A stretch of 46,672 nucleotides of DNA from Alphaproteobacteria bacterium (GTDB taxonomy: Bacteria; Pseudomonadota; Alphaproteobacteria; Rhodobacterales; Rhodobacteraceae), in the NCBI GenBank assembly GCA_030425395.1, contig JAUIAS010000026.1, positions 1 through 46,672 of the forward strand, read 5' to 3'. The first letter of the stretch is position 1. Each line of letters begins with the position of its first letter. A program made the translations under genes and the position numbers. Positions 7,001 to 16,584 of the stretch are shown piece after piece. Under the pieces are notes generated by a model. It was not told where the DNA came from. It made no database searches and was given only the letters and a program-made list of their open reading frames with translations.

Positions 7001-7023
7001 ATTTTTTGCTGGCGGCCTAAAGA

Positions 7024-7344
7024 TCAGGCGGCTTCAGCTTGTTGGGCGGCGTTGCGACGCTCGCTTTCTTCGCGCGACAGCGCAACGGAGGTCCGCACAC
7101 CGCGGCCCACGAATTCCATCAGACCATTCACCACCCGTTCGTTCGGGTCGATTCCGGCGCAGCTCAGCACTTCGCGCCCATCGCGCGACCGGGCCCAGCG
7201 TGCAATCTGCTCGGGTCCATTGCCATATTTCTTGTCGTCGGCGATGGCGTCATCAAGCGCGGCAAGCACAACAGCCGCAAAAAGTTTACGTGCACGATTG
7301 CCTTGTTCATTGTTAAAGGCAGTGCCGTCAACGAAATCTTGCAT
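7024..7344 (-). CDS. Conserved small Rhodobacteraceae protein (probably DUF6280)
   Basis: 106 residues, no signal peptide or membrane segment, mostly helical, with a charged, Ala-rich C-terminus (SREESERRNAAQQAEAA). An AGGG ribosome-binding site precedes the ATG. The sequence (FVDGTAFNNEQGNRARKLFAAVVLAALDDAIADDKKYG…) resembles a highly conserved roseobacter family that I believe is catalogued as DUF6280. The function is unknown. It is transcribed alone, convergent to the PopZ-like gene and divergent from efp. Strong conservation would argue for a housekeeping role. Confidence 0.7.
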   Translation of the reverse strand: MQDFVDGTAFNNEQGNRARKLFAAVVLAALDDAIADDKKYGNGPEQIARWARSRDGREVLSCAGIDPNERVVNGLMEFVGRGVRTSVALSREESERRNAAQQAEAA

Positions 7345-7561
7345 CTCGTTTCCCTTGTTTTTCTTGCTCTTGCAATTTTGGCGTGAAGCTCCTTATGACC
7401 TATTAAGGTCGATTCGGATACACCATAAATTCATGCCTCGTATGTGTTCAGCGCATGGCTCGCTGCGGGTGCAGCACGACATATCGTTGGGTAGACAGGT
7501 GCTCACCCGCGATATATAGGCGGCACAGTCTTTTTTTCAATCTTTGTAGCAGGGTTTCCTC

Positions 7562-8125
7562 ATGCCCAAGATCAACGGTAACGAAATTCGTCCCGGCAAC
7601 GTGCTGGAACATGACGGTGGCCTGTGGGCCGCGGTCAAAGTGGACCATGTAAAGCCCGGCAAGGGCGGTGCCTTTGCACAGGTCGAGATGCGCAATCTGC
7701 GCAACGGCTCCAAGCTTAACGAACGTTTTCGCAGCGCGGACAAGGTCGAGCGGGTGCGCCTTGAGCAAAAGGATCAGCAGTTCCTTTATGAATCCGACGG
7801 CATGTTGGTGTTCATGGACGCCGAAACCTATGAGCAGATCGAATTGCCTGCGGATATTCTGGGCGATCGGCGTCCGTTCCTTCAGGACGGGATGACCATT
7901 GTCGTGGAATTCCACGAAGAAGAAGCGTTGAACGCAACGCTGCCCCAGAAGGTGACCTGCAAGATCGTCGAGACCGAGCCGGTGGTCAAAGGTCAGACGG
8001 CGGCGAACTCGTTCAAACCCGCCATACTGGACAATGGCGTCAAAGTCATGGTGCCGCCGTTTGTCGGTCAGGATGAGATGATCGTCGTGAACACCGAAAC
8101 GATGGAATATTCCGAACGCGCTTGA
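7562..8125 (+). CDS. efp: Translation elongation factor P
   Basis: 187 residues, full length, with the three beta-barrel domains of EF-P: KOW-like N-terminal domain (1-65), central OB domain (~66-127) and C-terminal OB domain (~128-187). The modification loop KPGKGGAF carries Lys34, the residue beta-lysylated by EpmA/EpmB in many bacteria. No modification enzyme lies in the window. EF-P binds between the ribosomal P and E sites and relieves stalling at polyproline stretches. A terminator hairpin follows 35 bp downstream, so it is probably monocistronic. Confidence 0.95.
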   Translation: MPKINGNEIRPGNVLEHDGGLWAAVKVDHVKPGKGGAFAQVEMRNLRNGSKLNERFRSADKVERVRLEQKDQQFLYESDGMLVFMDAETYEQIELPADILGDRRPFLQDGMTIVVEFHEEEALNATLPQKVTCKIVETEPVVKGQTAANSFKPAILDNGVKVMVPPFVGQDEMIVVNTETMEYSERA

Positions 8126-8160
8126 TGCGTGCCTTTGGACAACGACCCGATTCCGCCACT

Positions 8161-8190
8161 CCGCCGCCCCATCCGGGCGGCGGTTTGCGT
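8161..8190 (+). terminator. Terminator downstream of efp
   Basis: A perfect 9-bp GC-rich stem, CCGCCGCCC (8161-8169) and GGGCGGCGG (8175-8183), with a 5-base loop followed by a T-rich tail TTTGCGTTT. Confidence 0.8.
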
Positions 8191-8223
8191 TTAAAGGTCG
8201 GGATTTCGGGAGGGTTCGTCGGA

Positions 8224-8330
8224 TTTGCAGTTTTTGCAAATCGAAACAATTTTTCCAGAATATCAGAATAGTTTTGCCGAGTTTGCAAAAGTTTGCAGGT
8301 TTGAGTTGGAAATTCTGCAAATTTCTTGCG
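8224..8330 (+). promoter_or_regulatory. Array of TTTGCAAA-like sites upstream of prpE (ScfR/PccR-type operator)
   Basis: Half-sites: TTTGCAGT 8224-8231, TTTGCAAA 8233-8240, TTTGCCGA 8273-8280, TTTGCAAA 8282-8289, TTTGCAGG 8292-8299, and a weaker TCTGCAAA 8314-8321. In Rhodobacter sphaeroides the short-chain acyl-CoA regulator PccR (ScfR family) acts at a motif with repeated TTTGCAAA, and RamB relatives use similar sites. The position, 90-195 bp before propionyl-CoA synthetase, fits propionyl-CoA-dependent control. Spacing (9-10 bp centre to centre) differs from the published 4-bp gap as I remember it. No scfR gene is in the window. Confidence 0.55.
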
Positions 8331-8418
8331 GTATTGTGACGCTACGTCGACTTCTCCCCTTGCCCGATGGCCTTTCGCTTTCTTACACGCAGGGCATCAA
8401 GGTGAGGAGAAAACCGGA

Positions 8419-10311
8419 ATGTCATACGCCGACGTCTACGCTTCGTGGAAAGCCGACCCCGAAAATTTCTGGATGGAGGCTGCCAAGGCCATCGACTGGG
8501 TCGAAGCCCCAACCCGCGCGCTGACCGATAAGGGCGACCACCTTTACGAATGGTTCAAGGACGGCAAGGTCAATACCTGCTGGAATGCTGTGGACCGTCA
8601 TGTGGCCAACGGGCGCGGCGAACAGGCTGCGATCATCCATGACAGCCCGATCACCGGAACAAAGACGACGATCACCTACGCCGAACTCCAGGACCGTGTC
8701 GCGCGACTGGCCGGTGCGCTGCGGGCCAAGGGTGTCGAAAAGGGCGACCGCGTCATTATCTATATGCCGATGGTTGCCGAAGCCCTTGAGGCGATGCTTG
8801 CCTGTTCGCGCCTCGGGGCGATCCATTCGGTCGTGTTCGGCGGGTTTGCCGCAAACGAACTGGCCGTGCGCATCGACGATTGCCAACCCAAGGCGATCAT
8901 CGCCGCGTCCTGCGGATTGGAGCCGGGACGCGTGGTGCATTACAAACCGCTTTTGGATGGTGCGATTGAGATCGCCAAGTCCAAACCTGAATTTACCGTT
9001 ATCCTGCAACGCGAACAGGAAATCGCGGAGCTCAAGGACGGGTATGATTTCGACTGGCACGCCGTCCAGCAAGGTGTCGAGCCTGCCGAATGCGTTCCGG
9101 TGGAAGGCGACCACCCCGCCTATATCCTTTACACCTCCGGCACAACTGGCGCACCCAAGGGCGTCGTACGTCCGACAGGCGGGCATCTGGTCGCGCTGAA
9201 CTGGACGATGAAGAACATCTATAACGTCGATCCCGGCGATGTGTTCTGGGCGGCCTCGGATGTGGGCTGGGTCGTGGGCCATTCCTATATCTGCTATGGG
9301 CCGCTGATCCATGGCAACACCACGATTGTGTTCGAAGGCAAGCCCGTCGGCACCCCCGACGCAGGTACCTTCTGGCGGGTAATTACCGAACACAAGGTGC
9401 GGTCCTTCTTTACCGCACCGACGGCAATCCGGGCGGTCAAACGTGACGACCCCAAGGGCGAACTTCTGGCCGACTATGATCTGTCGCATCTCAAGGCGAT
9501 CTATCTTGCCGGGGAACGCGCCGATCCGGACACCATTGAATGGACCCAGAAGGTCACGGCCAAGCCGGTTTATGACCATTGGTGGCAAACCGAAACGGGC
9601 TGGACCATTGCCGGGATGCCTGCCGGGATCGAAGAAATGCCGGTCAAGATCGGGTCGCCCTCGGTGCCGATGCCCGGTTACGACGTGCAAATTCTGGACG
9701 AAGCGGGCCACCCGATGAAGCCGGGCGAACTGGGGGCGATCGCGGTCAAGCTGCCGCTGCCTCCGGGCACGTTGCCCACGCTGTGGAACGCCGAGGCACG
9801 GTTCAAGAAAAGCTATCTCAATACCTTCCCCGGATTTTACGAAACCGGCGATGCGGGCATGATCGACGAGGACGGCTATCTCTATATCATGGCGCGGACC
9901 GATGACGTGATCAACGTGGCCGGGCACCGCCTGTCCACCGGCGGTATGGAAGAGGTTCTTGCCGCGCACCCTGATGTTGCCGAATGCGCCGTGATCGGGG
10001 TTGCCGATGCGCTCAAGGGGCAGATGCCGGTCGGGTTCCTGTGCCTGTCCAAGGGTGTGAACCGCCCCCATGACGAAATCACGTCCGAGGTTGTCAAACT
10101 GGTGCGTGAAAAGATCGGCCCGGTGGCGGCGTTCAAGCTGGCCGTGGTGGTGGATCGCCTGCCCAAGACCCGCTCGGGCAAGATCCTGCGTGCCACTATG
10201 GTCAAGATCGCTGACAACGAAGACTTCAAGATGCCCGCAACCATCGACGATCCCGCGATCCTCGATGAAATTCGTGAAGCATTGCAAACAATCGGGTATG
10301 CTCAGTCCTGA
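8419..10311 (+). CDS. prpE: Propionyl-CoA synthetase (acetyl-CoA synthetase family)
   Basis: 630 residues from ATG 8419, chosen because of GTGAGGAGA 9 nt upstream and because the family start MSYADVYASWKADPENFW begins there; upstream in-frame codons read non-conserved sequence. It is an ANL-superfamily AMP-forming ligase: P-loop YTSGTTGAPKG, the aromatic/acidic motif YETGD, the hinge region, and RSGKILR with the catalytic Lys that can be acylated. The segment GGFAANELAVRIDDC and the N-terminal ACAS_N domain favour PrpE over Acs. It activates propionate (and probably acetate or acrylate) with ATP and CoA, feeding propionyl-CoA carboxylase, relevant to DMSP-derived C3 compounds. Repeated TTTGCAAA sites upstream suggest control by an ScfR-type regulator. 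Confidence 0.9.
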   Translation: MSYADVYASWKADPENFWMEAAKAIDWVEAPTRALTDKGDHLYEWFKDGKVNTCWNAVDRHVANGRGEQAAIIHDSPITGTKTTITYAELQDRVARLAGALRAKGVEKGDRVIIYMPMVAEALEAMLACSRLGAIHSVVFGGFAANELAVRIDDCQPKAIIAASCGLEPGRVVHYKPLLDGAIEIAKSKPEFTVILQREQEIAELKDGYDFDWHAVQQGVEPAECVPVEGDHPAYILYTSGTTGAPKGVVRPTGGHLVALNWTMKNIYNVDPGDVFWAASDVGWVVGHSYICYGPLIHGNTTIVFEGKPVGTPDAGTFWRVITEHKVRSFFTAPTAIRAVKRDDPKGELLADYDLSHLKAIYLAGERADPDTIEWTQKVTAKPVYDHWWQTETGWTIAGMPAGIEEMPVKIGSPSVPMPGYDVQILDEAGHPMKPGELGAIAVKLPLPPGTLPTLWNAEARFKKSYLNTFPGFYETGDAGMIDEDGYLYIMARTDDVINVAGHRLSTGGMEEVLAAHPDVAECAVIGVADALKGQMPVGFLCLSKGVNRPHDEITSEVVKLVREKIGPVAAFKLAVVVDRLPKTRSGKILRATMVKIADNEDFKMPATIDDPAILDEIREALQTIGYAQS

Positions 10312-10341
10312 ACCATTGGTTTCAGGTGAAAAGGGGCATCC

Positions 10342-11559
10342 GTGACGATCAATCGCCGTGCGGCTGAAACAGAGGCCCTGTCCGCGTGGATCACGCGGCA
10401 GGGCATCGAAGGCGGAGCCTTCGACGGATTTCTCGAAGACCTGTGCACCCGGCTGGTTGACGCCGGCGTGCCGCTCATACGCATGAACCTTTCCATGCGG
10501 GCGCTGCACCCTGAAATCGGGGCTTTTGCCTACCGTTGGAAACGCAAGACGGGCATGATCCGCGAAGATTATGCCCGCGCTTCGGTTGCTGTTACGGGAT
10601 GGGACCAAAGCCCGCTCAAGGTTCTGGTCGAGGGGCCGGACACGGAAATCCGGTATGCCTTGCATAGCCAGAAGGGGCCGATGCCGTTCCCGATGTTCGA
10701 TGAACTGGTGGACATGGGCGCGACCGATTACTTTGCCCAGCAGTTGCCAATGTCCCGTTGGCAAGGCTCAACGGAGCAGGACCGCACCACTGACAACGGA
10801 ATGCTCGTGTCATGGACGTCCGACGGCCCGAACGGGTTTTCCGAGCACGATCTCGACGTTCTGCGGGGGCTGTTGCCTTCGTTGGGTCTGGCGCTCAAGA
10901 GCACCGCAAATTACACCACTGCGCGCGATCTTCTGGGCGTCTACCTGGGGGGCGATGCCGGTGCGCGGGTTATGTCGGGCGACATCTTGCGCGGCTCTCT
11001 CGACAAGATTCGCTGCGCCATTTTGTATTTCGACTTGCAGGGGTTCACCCGGCTTTCCGAAGCCCTGCCACCGGAAACGCTGATCGAGATGCTGAACGCA
11101 TATTTTGGCGAAGTGGTCGAGATCGTGGAACGCCACGGCGGCAACGTGCTGAAATTCATGGGTGACGGGCTGCTGGCGATCTTTTCCGAAGTTGGAGACG
11201 GGGCCAGCAGGTTGGCCGCGCTGGACGCGGTGGTTGAGATGCGCGCGGCGATGACCGACATCAATGAACGCCGTGCGGCGGATGGCCTGTCCGTCACGGG
11301 GTTCAATGCCGCGCTGCACGCGGGGGAGGTGCTTTACGGCAATATCGGCGGGACAACGCGGCTCGACTTTACTGTTATCGGCCCTGCGGTAAATGCCGCT
11401 GCCCGAATTCTGGGCATGTGCAACGGGCTTGATCAAAACATCCTTGTGTCCTCGATCGTGGCCAAACCTGCATTGGACGCGCGTCCGGCGCTGGTATCAT
11501 TGGGTCAATACCGTCTGCGGGGTGTTGCCGACCGGGTCGAGCTGTTTGCCATCGACTAG
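10342..11559 (+). CDS. Class III adenylate/guanylate cyclase domain protein
   Basis: 405 residues from a GTG start. Residues ~1-205 form a putative sensory domain of a type common in roseobacter cyclases, with no transmembrane segment, so the protein is probably soluble. The cyclase domain (~220-395) has the metal aspartates in ILYFDLQGFT and FMGDGLLAIF, an adenine-type Lys (VLKFMGDG), the partner Asp (RLDFTVIG), and the transition-state Asn and Arg in VNAAARI. All catalytic residues are present, so cAMP synthesis as a homodimer is likely. It lies 30 bp after prpE on the same strand and may share its transcript; what it senses cannot be read from sequence. Confidence 0.85.
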   Translation: MTINRRAAETEALSAWITRQGIEGGAFDGFLEDLCTRLVDAGVPLIRMNLSMRALHPEIGAFAYRWKRKTGMIREDYARASVAVTGWDQSPLKVLVEGPDTEIRYALHSQKGPMPFPMFDELVDMGATDYFAQQLPMSRWQGSTEQDRTTDNGMLVSWTSDGPNGFSEHDLDVLRGLLPSLGLALKSTANYTTARDLLGVYLGGDAGARVMSGDILRGSLDKIRCAILYFDLQGFTRLSEALPPETLIEMLNAYFGEVVEIVERHGGNVLKFMGDGLLAIFSEVGDGASRLAALDAVVEMRAAMTDINERRAADGLSVTGFNAALHAGEVLYGNIGGTTRLDFTVIGPAVNAAARILGMCNGLDQNILVSSIVAKPALDARPALVSLGQYRLRGVADRVELFAID

Positions 11560-11627
11560 TCGCGCCATGCTTTTTGTCTTGGCAAGCGACTTGCCCCGCG
11601 CTTAGGCTTGGCCGGGGAGAAGTTAAC

Positions 11628-13055
11628 ATGACAAATGACCTTTGGCGTCTCGACGCCTCCGATATCGTGTCCGGAATCGCAGCCGGGAAGTTTTCGGCCA
11701 CTGACGTGACAGAAGCCGCTCTGGCCCGGATGGAGACCGCCAACCCGGATCTGAACGCGGTTGTCGTTCCATTGGCCGAAGACGCCCGAGAGACCGCCCG
11801 CGCTCTGGATGCGTCGGACGCCCCCAAGGGGCCGCTGCACGGCGTGCCGGTCACGATCAAGATCAATGTGGATCAAAAGGGGCAGGCGTCCTCGAACGGG
11901 GTTGTTGCGCTCAAGGATCTGATAGCGCCGGATGATGCGCCGCTTGTCGCCAACCTGCGGCGTGCGGGTGCGGTGATCATCGGGCGCACGAACACGCCCG
12001 AATTTTCCTTTCGGGCCGATACGGATAATCCGATCTTTGGTCGCACGCATAATCCGTGGGGCCGGCACGTGTCGCCGGGTGGATCATCGGGGGGCGCGGG
12101 ATCGGCTGTCATGGCGGGGATTGGCGCGCTGGCCCACGGTAACGACATCGGCGGCAGTCTGAGGTTTCCCGCGGCTGCCAATGGCGCGGTTACGGTCAAG
12201 CCCGGACTGGGACGGGTTCCCGCGTGGAACCCAAGCCAATCCGCTGAACGCGGCCTGCTGGCGCAATCCATGTCGGTGCAGGGGATCATTGCGCGCCGTG
12301 CCCGCGATCTGCACCTGTCGATGCCGGTGATGGTGCAACCCGACGCGCGCGATCCCTTTCACGTGCCTTTGCCATGGCGGGGTCCCGAAGAAGACGGCCC
12401 GATCCGCGTGGCGGTTACGCGCAACACATTCGAATTTGACCTTCACCCCGAAGTGTCCGCCGCCATAACGACGGCGGCCGATGCGCTGTCGGATGCGGGC
12501 TATGCCGTGGAAGAGGTGGAGCCTCCCCTCGTACGCGAAGCCGGAATGGTCGGATATCGCGCCCTGATGGGAGAGATGCGGGCGATCATGGAAGGCGACA
12601 TCCGCGCCTATGGATCGGACACGATCAGCGCCATTTTTGACGAATATTTTGCCCAGTTCACCCCCTATGAGGGGGCCGAACTGTTGCGGGTGATGGCCAA
12701 ACGCACCCATTACGCGCGCGAATGGTCGCTGTTTCAGGAAACCTATCCTCTGGTTTTGACACCGTTCCTGCCGCAGCCCTTCTTCCGCCCGGACCGCGAT
12801 ACCGAAGGGGCCGACGGCGTGCGCGAGGTTCTGGGCACCGCGCTTTATTCCTATTCGATGAACTTCATGGGATTGCCCGCAGGCTGTATGCCAACGCGCA
12901 TCTCGGAACTGCCGCAGGGCACGCAGCCCACCAGCGTGCAAATCGTCGGGCGGCGCTGGCGCGAGGATCTGATCGTGGATGCGATGCAGGCAATCGAAGC
13001 ACGCGGACCTTCCGTGCCGGAAACGCTCTGGGCGCGGATGGAAGGGCAAGGGTAG
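11628..13055 (+). CDS. Amidase (amidase signature family)
   Basis: 475 residues from ATG 11628 (GGGGAGA 7 nt upstream; an earlier in-frame ATG at 11574 lacks one). The Ser-cisSer-Lys catalytic triad is visible: Lys78 (HGVPVTIK), Ser153 within GGSSGG, and the nucleophile Ser177 (GNDIGGSLR). The length and single-domain form match stand-alone amidases rather than GatA, which would be expected near gatB/gatC; neither is here. The substrate is probably an aryl or aliphatic amide and cannot be narrowed down from sequence. It converges on maeB with only 12 bp between stop codons. Confidence 0.85.
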   Translation: MTNDLWRLDASDIVSGIAAGKFSATDVTEAALARMETANPDLNAVVVPLAEDARETARALDASDAPKGPLHGVPVTIKINVDQKGQASSNGVVALKDLIAPDDAPLVANLRRAGAVIIGRTNTPEFSFRADTDNPIFGRTHNPWGRHVSPGGSSGGAGSAVMAGIGALAHGNDIGGSLRFPAAANGAVTVKPGLGRVPAWNPSQSAERGLLAQSMSVQGIIARRARDLHLSMPVMVQPDARDPFHVPLPWRGPEEDGPIRVAVTRNTFEFDLHPEVSAAITTAADALSDAGYAVEEVEPPLVREAGMVGYRALMGEMRAIMEGDIRAYGSDTISAIFDEYFAQFTPYEGAELLRVMAKRTHYAREWSLFQETYPLVLTPFLPQPFFRPDRDTEGADGVREVLGTALYSYSMNFMGLPAGCMPTRISELPQGTQPTSVQIVGRRWREDLIVDAMQAIEARGPSVPETLWARMEGQG

Positions 13056-13067
13056 GGCGCGCGCGCC

Positions 13068-15341
13068 CTATCCGTAATGGTCCACCGGAGTTCCGGCGAT
13101 GGCGGCCATGTTCAGCAATCCGCGCGCGGTGATCGACGGTGTCACGATATGCGCGCGGTTGCCCATTCCCATCAGGATAGGCCCGACCTCAAGCCCGCCA
13201 CCCTTCATCTTGAGAATGTTACGCACGCCGCTTGCCGCGTCGGAATTGGCAAATACAAGGACATTCGCGATCCCGCGCATCCGGTTGCCGGGAAAGACCC
13301 TGTCGCGCATTTCCTGATCAAACGCGGCATCAATGTGCATCTCGCCCTCATAGCAGAAGTTGCGCGGCTCGGAATCCAGAATATCAAGAACGGCGCGCAT
13401 CTTGCGCCCGGTTTCACAATCCAGATTGCCGAACTGCGAATGCGAACACAGCGCGATATTCGGCTCTAGCCCAAAGCGGCGCACATGCCGCGCGGCCCCC
13501 AGCACGCTTTCGGCGATCTGTTCGGGGGTCGGTTCGGGGTGGACTTGTGTATCGGCGATAAACAGTGGGCCGTCTTCCAGAATCATGAGCGACAGCGCGG
13601 CAACGGGGTGCAGACCACCAGTGCCCAGAACCTGCTGGACATAGTTGAGGTGCCACAGGAACTGACCGAATGTGCCACAGATCAGGCTGTCGGCTTCGCC
13701 GCGTTGCACCATGACCGCGCCAATCGCGGTGGTGTTCGTGCGCATGATGGCGCGCGCCAGATCCGGAGTGACGCCGCGCCGGGCCATGATGGCGTGATAG
13801 CTGCCCCAGTAATCGCGATACCTTGGGTCGTTTTCGGGGTTCACGATCTCGAAATCCTTGCCGGGCCGGATCTTGAGCCCGAAGCGTTCACAGCGCCTCT
13901 CGATAACTTCGGGGCGCCCGATCAGGATCGGCATTTCGGTGGTTTCTTCCAAAATTCCTTGGGATGCGCGCAGGACGCGTTCGTCTTCGCCCTCGGCAAA
14001 GACAATCCGGCGCGATGCGGTGCGGGCGGCCTCGAACACCGGGCGCATCAAGAGCGCGGATTTGAACACCGATCCATCCAGCGTTTGCTTGTAGGCGGCC
14101 AGATCGTCGATAGGGCGCGCAGCGACGCCGGTTTCCATCGCCGCGCGGGCCACCGCAGAGGACACCACGCCGACAAGGCGAGGATCGAACGGCTTGGGGA
14201 TCAGGTAATCGGGGCCAAAGGTCAACTGTTCGCCGCGATAGGCGGCGGCCGCCTCGGCCGAGGTGGTCGCGCGGGCCAGTTCCGCGATCCCGTCGATACA
14301 GGCCAGCTGCATTTCGTCGTTGATTTCGGAGGCCCCCACATCCAGCGCCCCGCGAAAGATAAACGGAAAGCACAGCACGTTGTTGACCTGATTGGGAAAA
14401 TCACTGCGCCCTGTGGCGATGATTGCATCCGGTGCCACCTCTCGGGCGAGATCGGGCAAAATTTCGGGCGTCGGGTTGGCCAGCGCAAAGATGATCGGGC
14501 GTTTTGCCATTCTGGCGACCATTTCAGGCTTGAGGACATTCGGTCCCGACAGGCCCAGGAACAGGTCCGCGTCGTCGATCACATCGTCCAGCGTGCGCTT
14601 GTCCGACGCCTGCGCATAGGCGGCCTTTTGCGGGTTCATGTCGATTTCGCGGCCCTCATGGACCAGACCGTGCACGTCGCAAAGCCAGACATTTTCACGC
14701 CGCACACCCATCTTGAGCAACATGTTCAGGCAGGCGATGCCAGCAGCCCCGCCCCCGGTCGAGACGATCTTGATATCTTCGAACCGTTTGCCCGAGACAT
14801 GCAGCGCGTTCTTGGCCGCGGCCCCCACAACGATGGCCGTGCCGTGCTGATCGTCGTGGAACACGGGGATGTTCATCCGCTCGCGGCAGAGTTTTTCAAC
14901 GATAAAACAATCGGGTGCCTTGATGTCTTCCAGATTGATCGCGCCAAAGGTCGGTTCAAGCGCGCAGACGATATCGGCCAGCTTTTCGGGGTCGGATTCG
15001 TTCAATTCGATGTCGAAACAGTCGATGTTGGCGAATTTCTTGAACAGGACCGCCTTGCCTTCCATCACCGGTTTTGAGGCAAGAGCGCCGATATTGCCCA
15101 GCCCCAGAACCGCTGATCCGTTTGTGACCACCGCAACAAGATTGCCGCGCGCGGTGTATCGTGCGGCGTTGGCGGCGTCGGTCTTGATCTCGATGCAGGC
15201 CTCGGCCACCCCCGGCGAATAGGCGCGGGCCAGATCGCGGCCATTGGCCATCGGCTTGGTCGCGCGAATTTCCAGCTTACCCGGTTTGGGGTGCTCGTGA
15301 TAAAAAAGGGCGGCCTGACGGAAGGCATCTGAGTCGGACAT
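13068..15341 (-). CDS. maeB: NADP-dependent malic enzyme with phosphotransacetylase-like domain
   Basis: 757 residues, the full MaeB length. The N-terminal malic domain (~1-160) contains the conserved [15 protein letters not shown] start and [11 protein letters not shown], which carries metal and active-site residues. The NAD(P)-binding domain follows (~165-420, [19 protein letters not shown]). The C-terminal PTA-like domain (~430-757) usually lacks transacetylase activity and instead binds acetyl-CoA as an allosteric inhibitor. The enzyme decarboxylates malate to pyruvate, producing NADPH, and is important when growing on C2-C4 acids. Its upstream region carries a palindrome 18 bp before the ATG, so repression by a MarR-like protein is possible. 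Confidence 0.95.
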   Translation of the reverse strand: MSDSDAFRQAALFYHEHPKPGKLEIRATKPMANGRDLARAYSPGVAEACIEIKTDAANAARYTARGNLVAVVTNGSAVLGLGNIGALASKPVMEGKAVLFKKFANIDCFDIELNESDPEKLADIVCALEPTFGAINLEDIKAPDCFIVEKLCRERMNIPVFHDDQHGTAIVVGAAAKNALHVSGKRFEDIKIVSTGGGAAGIACLNMLLKMGVRRENVWLCDVHGLVHEGREIDMNPQKAAYAQASDKRTLDDVIDDADLFLGLSGPNVLKPEMVARMAKRPIIFALANPTPEILPDLAREVAPDAIIATGRSDFPNQVNNVLCFPFIFRGALDVGASEINDEMQLACIDGIAELARATTSAEAAAAYRGEQLTFGPDYLIPKPFDPRLVGVVSSAVARAAMETGVAARPIDDLAAYKQTLDGSVFKSALLMRPVFEAARTASRRIVFAEGEDERVLRASQGILEETTEMPILIGRPEVIERRCERFGLKIRPGKDFEIVNPENDPRYRDYWGSYHAIMARRGVTPDLARAIMRTNTTAIGAVMVQRGEADSLICGTFGQFLWHLNYVQQVLGTGGLHPVAALSLMILEDGPLFIADTQVHPEPTPEQIAESVLGAARHVRRFGLEPNIALCSHSQFGNLDCETGRKMRAVLDILDSEPRNFCYEGEMHIDAAFDQEMRDRVFPGNRMRGIANVLVFANSDAASGVRNILKMKGGGLEVGPILMGMGNRAHIVTPSITARGLLNMAAIAGTPVDHYG

Positions 15342-15358
15342 GAAAGCTCCTTTGGTAA

Positions 15359-15376
15359 TAGTTTAGCATTAAACTA
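15359..15376. promoter_or_regulatory. Palindromic operator, MarR-like
   Basis: Perfect 7-bp inverted arms TAGTTTA-GCAT-TAAACTA. It lies 18 bp upstream of the maeB ATG and 105 bp upstream of the divergent VOC-cupin gene. The size, AT content and 4-bp centre resemble sites of MarR-family repressors. No MarR gene is in the window, so the controlling protein is unknown. Confidence 0.55.
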
Positions 15377-15480
15377 ATCTGTGTGGCGGTGCAAATGCCC
15401 TGTCGCCGCAGGGCCTGTGGCCGGCTCTTGCAAAATGCGGCGCGCTTGCGCAGGCTCTGCCGCAAAGGAGACCCGACCCC

Positions 15481-16581
15481 ATGAGCGATCAATTGGCCAA
15501 TACTGTCGCCGAAATCCGGCTGCCCACGCAGGAGCTGCGCGACGATATCCCGTTTTTCACCAAGAAGCTGGGGATGCGCATGGATATGATCTATCCCGCT
15601 GATGACCCGGCGATTGCGGTTTTTTCGGGTTATGGATTGCGCCTGAGGGTTGAAAAGGGCGCGTCAGAGCCGCCCGGAACCATCTGCATTCGCAGCGACG
15701 ATCCCGATGCCGTTGCCGATGGCGCGCGCGTCCTGACCGCGCCGAATGGCACCCGCATCGAAATCAGCGAACGCAACCCGCCTCTGGTGATGCCGCAGAC
15801 CGCGCATAGCTTTGTCATTCGCAAGCTGGCCGATCAGGCCCCGTGGATCATTGGGCGCGCTGGAATGCACTATCGCGATCTGATCCCGGACCGTCTGGGC
15901 GGCTCCATCATTGCCAGCCATATCCGCATCCCCGATGGCGGGCCGGTGCCTGATATGGTGCATTATCACACCGTCGGTTTTCAGCTGATCTTTTGTTATC
16001 GGGGGTGGGTGGATCTTGTTTATGAAGATCAGGGCGAACCATTCCGCCTGCACGCGGGCAACTGTGTAATCCAACCACCGGAAATCCGTCATCGGGTGCT
16101 GTTTGCCTCGGACAATCTTGAGGTGATCGAAATCGGCGTGCCAGCCGAACACGTTACGACTATTGATCACGACATGACGCTGCCAAATGGACCCGCCAAT
16201 CCCGACCGGGTGTTTTCGGGCCAGCGGTTCGTGCATCACAAACAGGACCAAGCGACATGGTCGGACTTCCGTCTTCCCGGCTACCAGAGCCGTGACACAA
16301 CCATTGCCGACAACACCGCCAACGTTGCGGGCGTGCATGTTGTCAAGCGCGGGCAGGGTGCCCCGGCGTGGACCAGCCATGACGCGGACATCCATTTCAC
16401 CTTTGTCATGGACGGGCATGTCACCCTCGAAGGCGACGGGCGCGAACCTTATCGGCTGGAACCCGGCGAAGCATTCGTGGTGCCGCCGGGCATGAAAACC
16501 CGGCTCAGTGATCCCAGCGACGATATCGAGCTTCTCGAAGTGTCCCTGCCGGGGCGGTTTGACACCAAGGTGTGGGAATAG
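15481..16581 (+). CDS. VOC plus double-cupin protein, function unknown
   Basis: 366 residues, soluble. Residues ~1-105 resemble a glyoxalase/VOC half (LPTQELRDDIPFFTKKLGMRMD…). A first cupin follows at ~135-225 with candidate metal ligands in MVHYHTVGFQ and a later His in PPEIRH. A second cupin at ~275-355 has TSHDADIHFTF but PPGMKTRL where the last His would be, so only the first cupin looks fully equipped for metal. It starts the transcription unit, 3 bp before cdd, so it is presumably co-expressed with nucleoside salvage. Possible roles are a dioxygenase, isomerase or sugar-phosphate-related enzyme; I cannot choose between them. Confidence 0.75.
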   Translation: MSDQLANTVAEIRLPTQELRDDIPFFTKKLGMRMDMIYPADDPAIAVFSGYGLRLRVEKGASEPPGTICIRSDDPDAVADGARVLTAPNGTRIEISERNPPLVMPQTAHSFVIRKLADQAPWIIGRAGMHYRDLIPDRLGGSIIASHIRIPDGGPVPDMVHYHTVGFQLIFCYRGWVDLVYEDQGEPFRLHAGNCVIQPPEIRHRVLFASDNLEVIEIGVPAEHVTTIDHDMTLPNGPANPDRVFSGQRFVHHKQDQATWSDFRLPGYQSRDTTIADNTANVAGVHVVKRGQGAPAWTSHDADIHFTFVMDGHVTLEGDGREPYRLEPGEAFVVPPGMKTRLSDPSDDIELLEVSLPGRFDTKVWE

Positions 16582-16584
16582 GTC

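Noticed and set aside
8422-10764. A 780-codon open frame on the minus strand
   Set aside because: It is antisense to prpE and the start of the cyclase gene, has no ribosome-binding site and no recognisable domain, while prpE has complete motifs.
13485-15077. A 530-codon plus-strand frame, and similar long frames at 24437-26026, 34650-36119 and 44480-45916
   Set aside because: Each is the mirror of a clearly identified gene on the opposite strand (maeB, acyl-CoA ligase, acyl-CoA dehydrogenase, mrpA) and has a composition typical of shadow frames.
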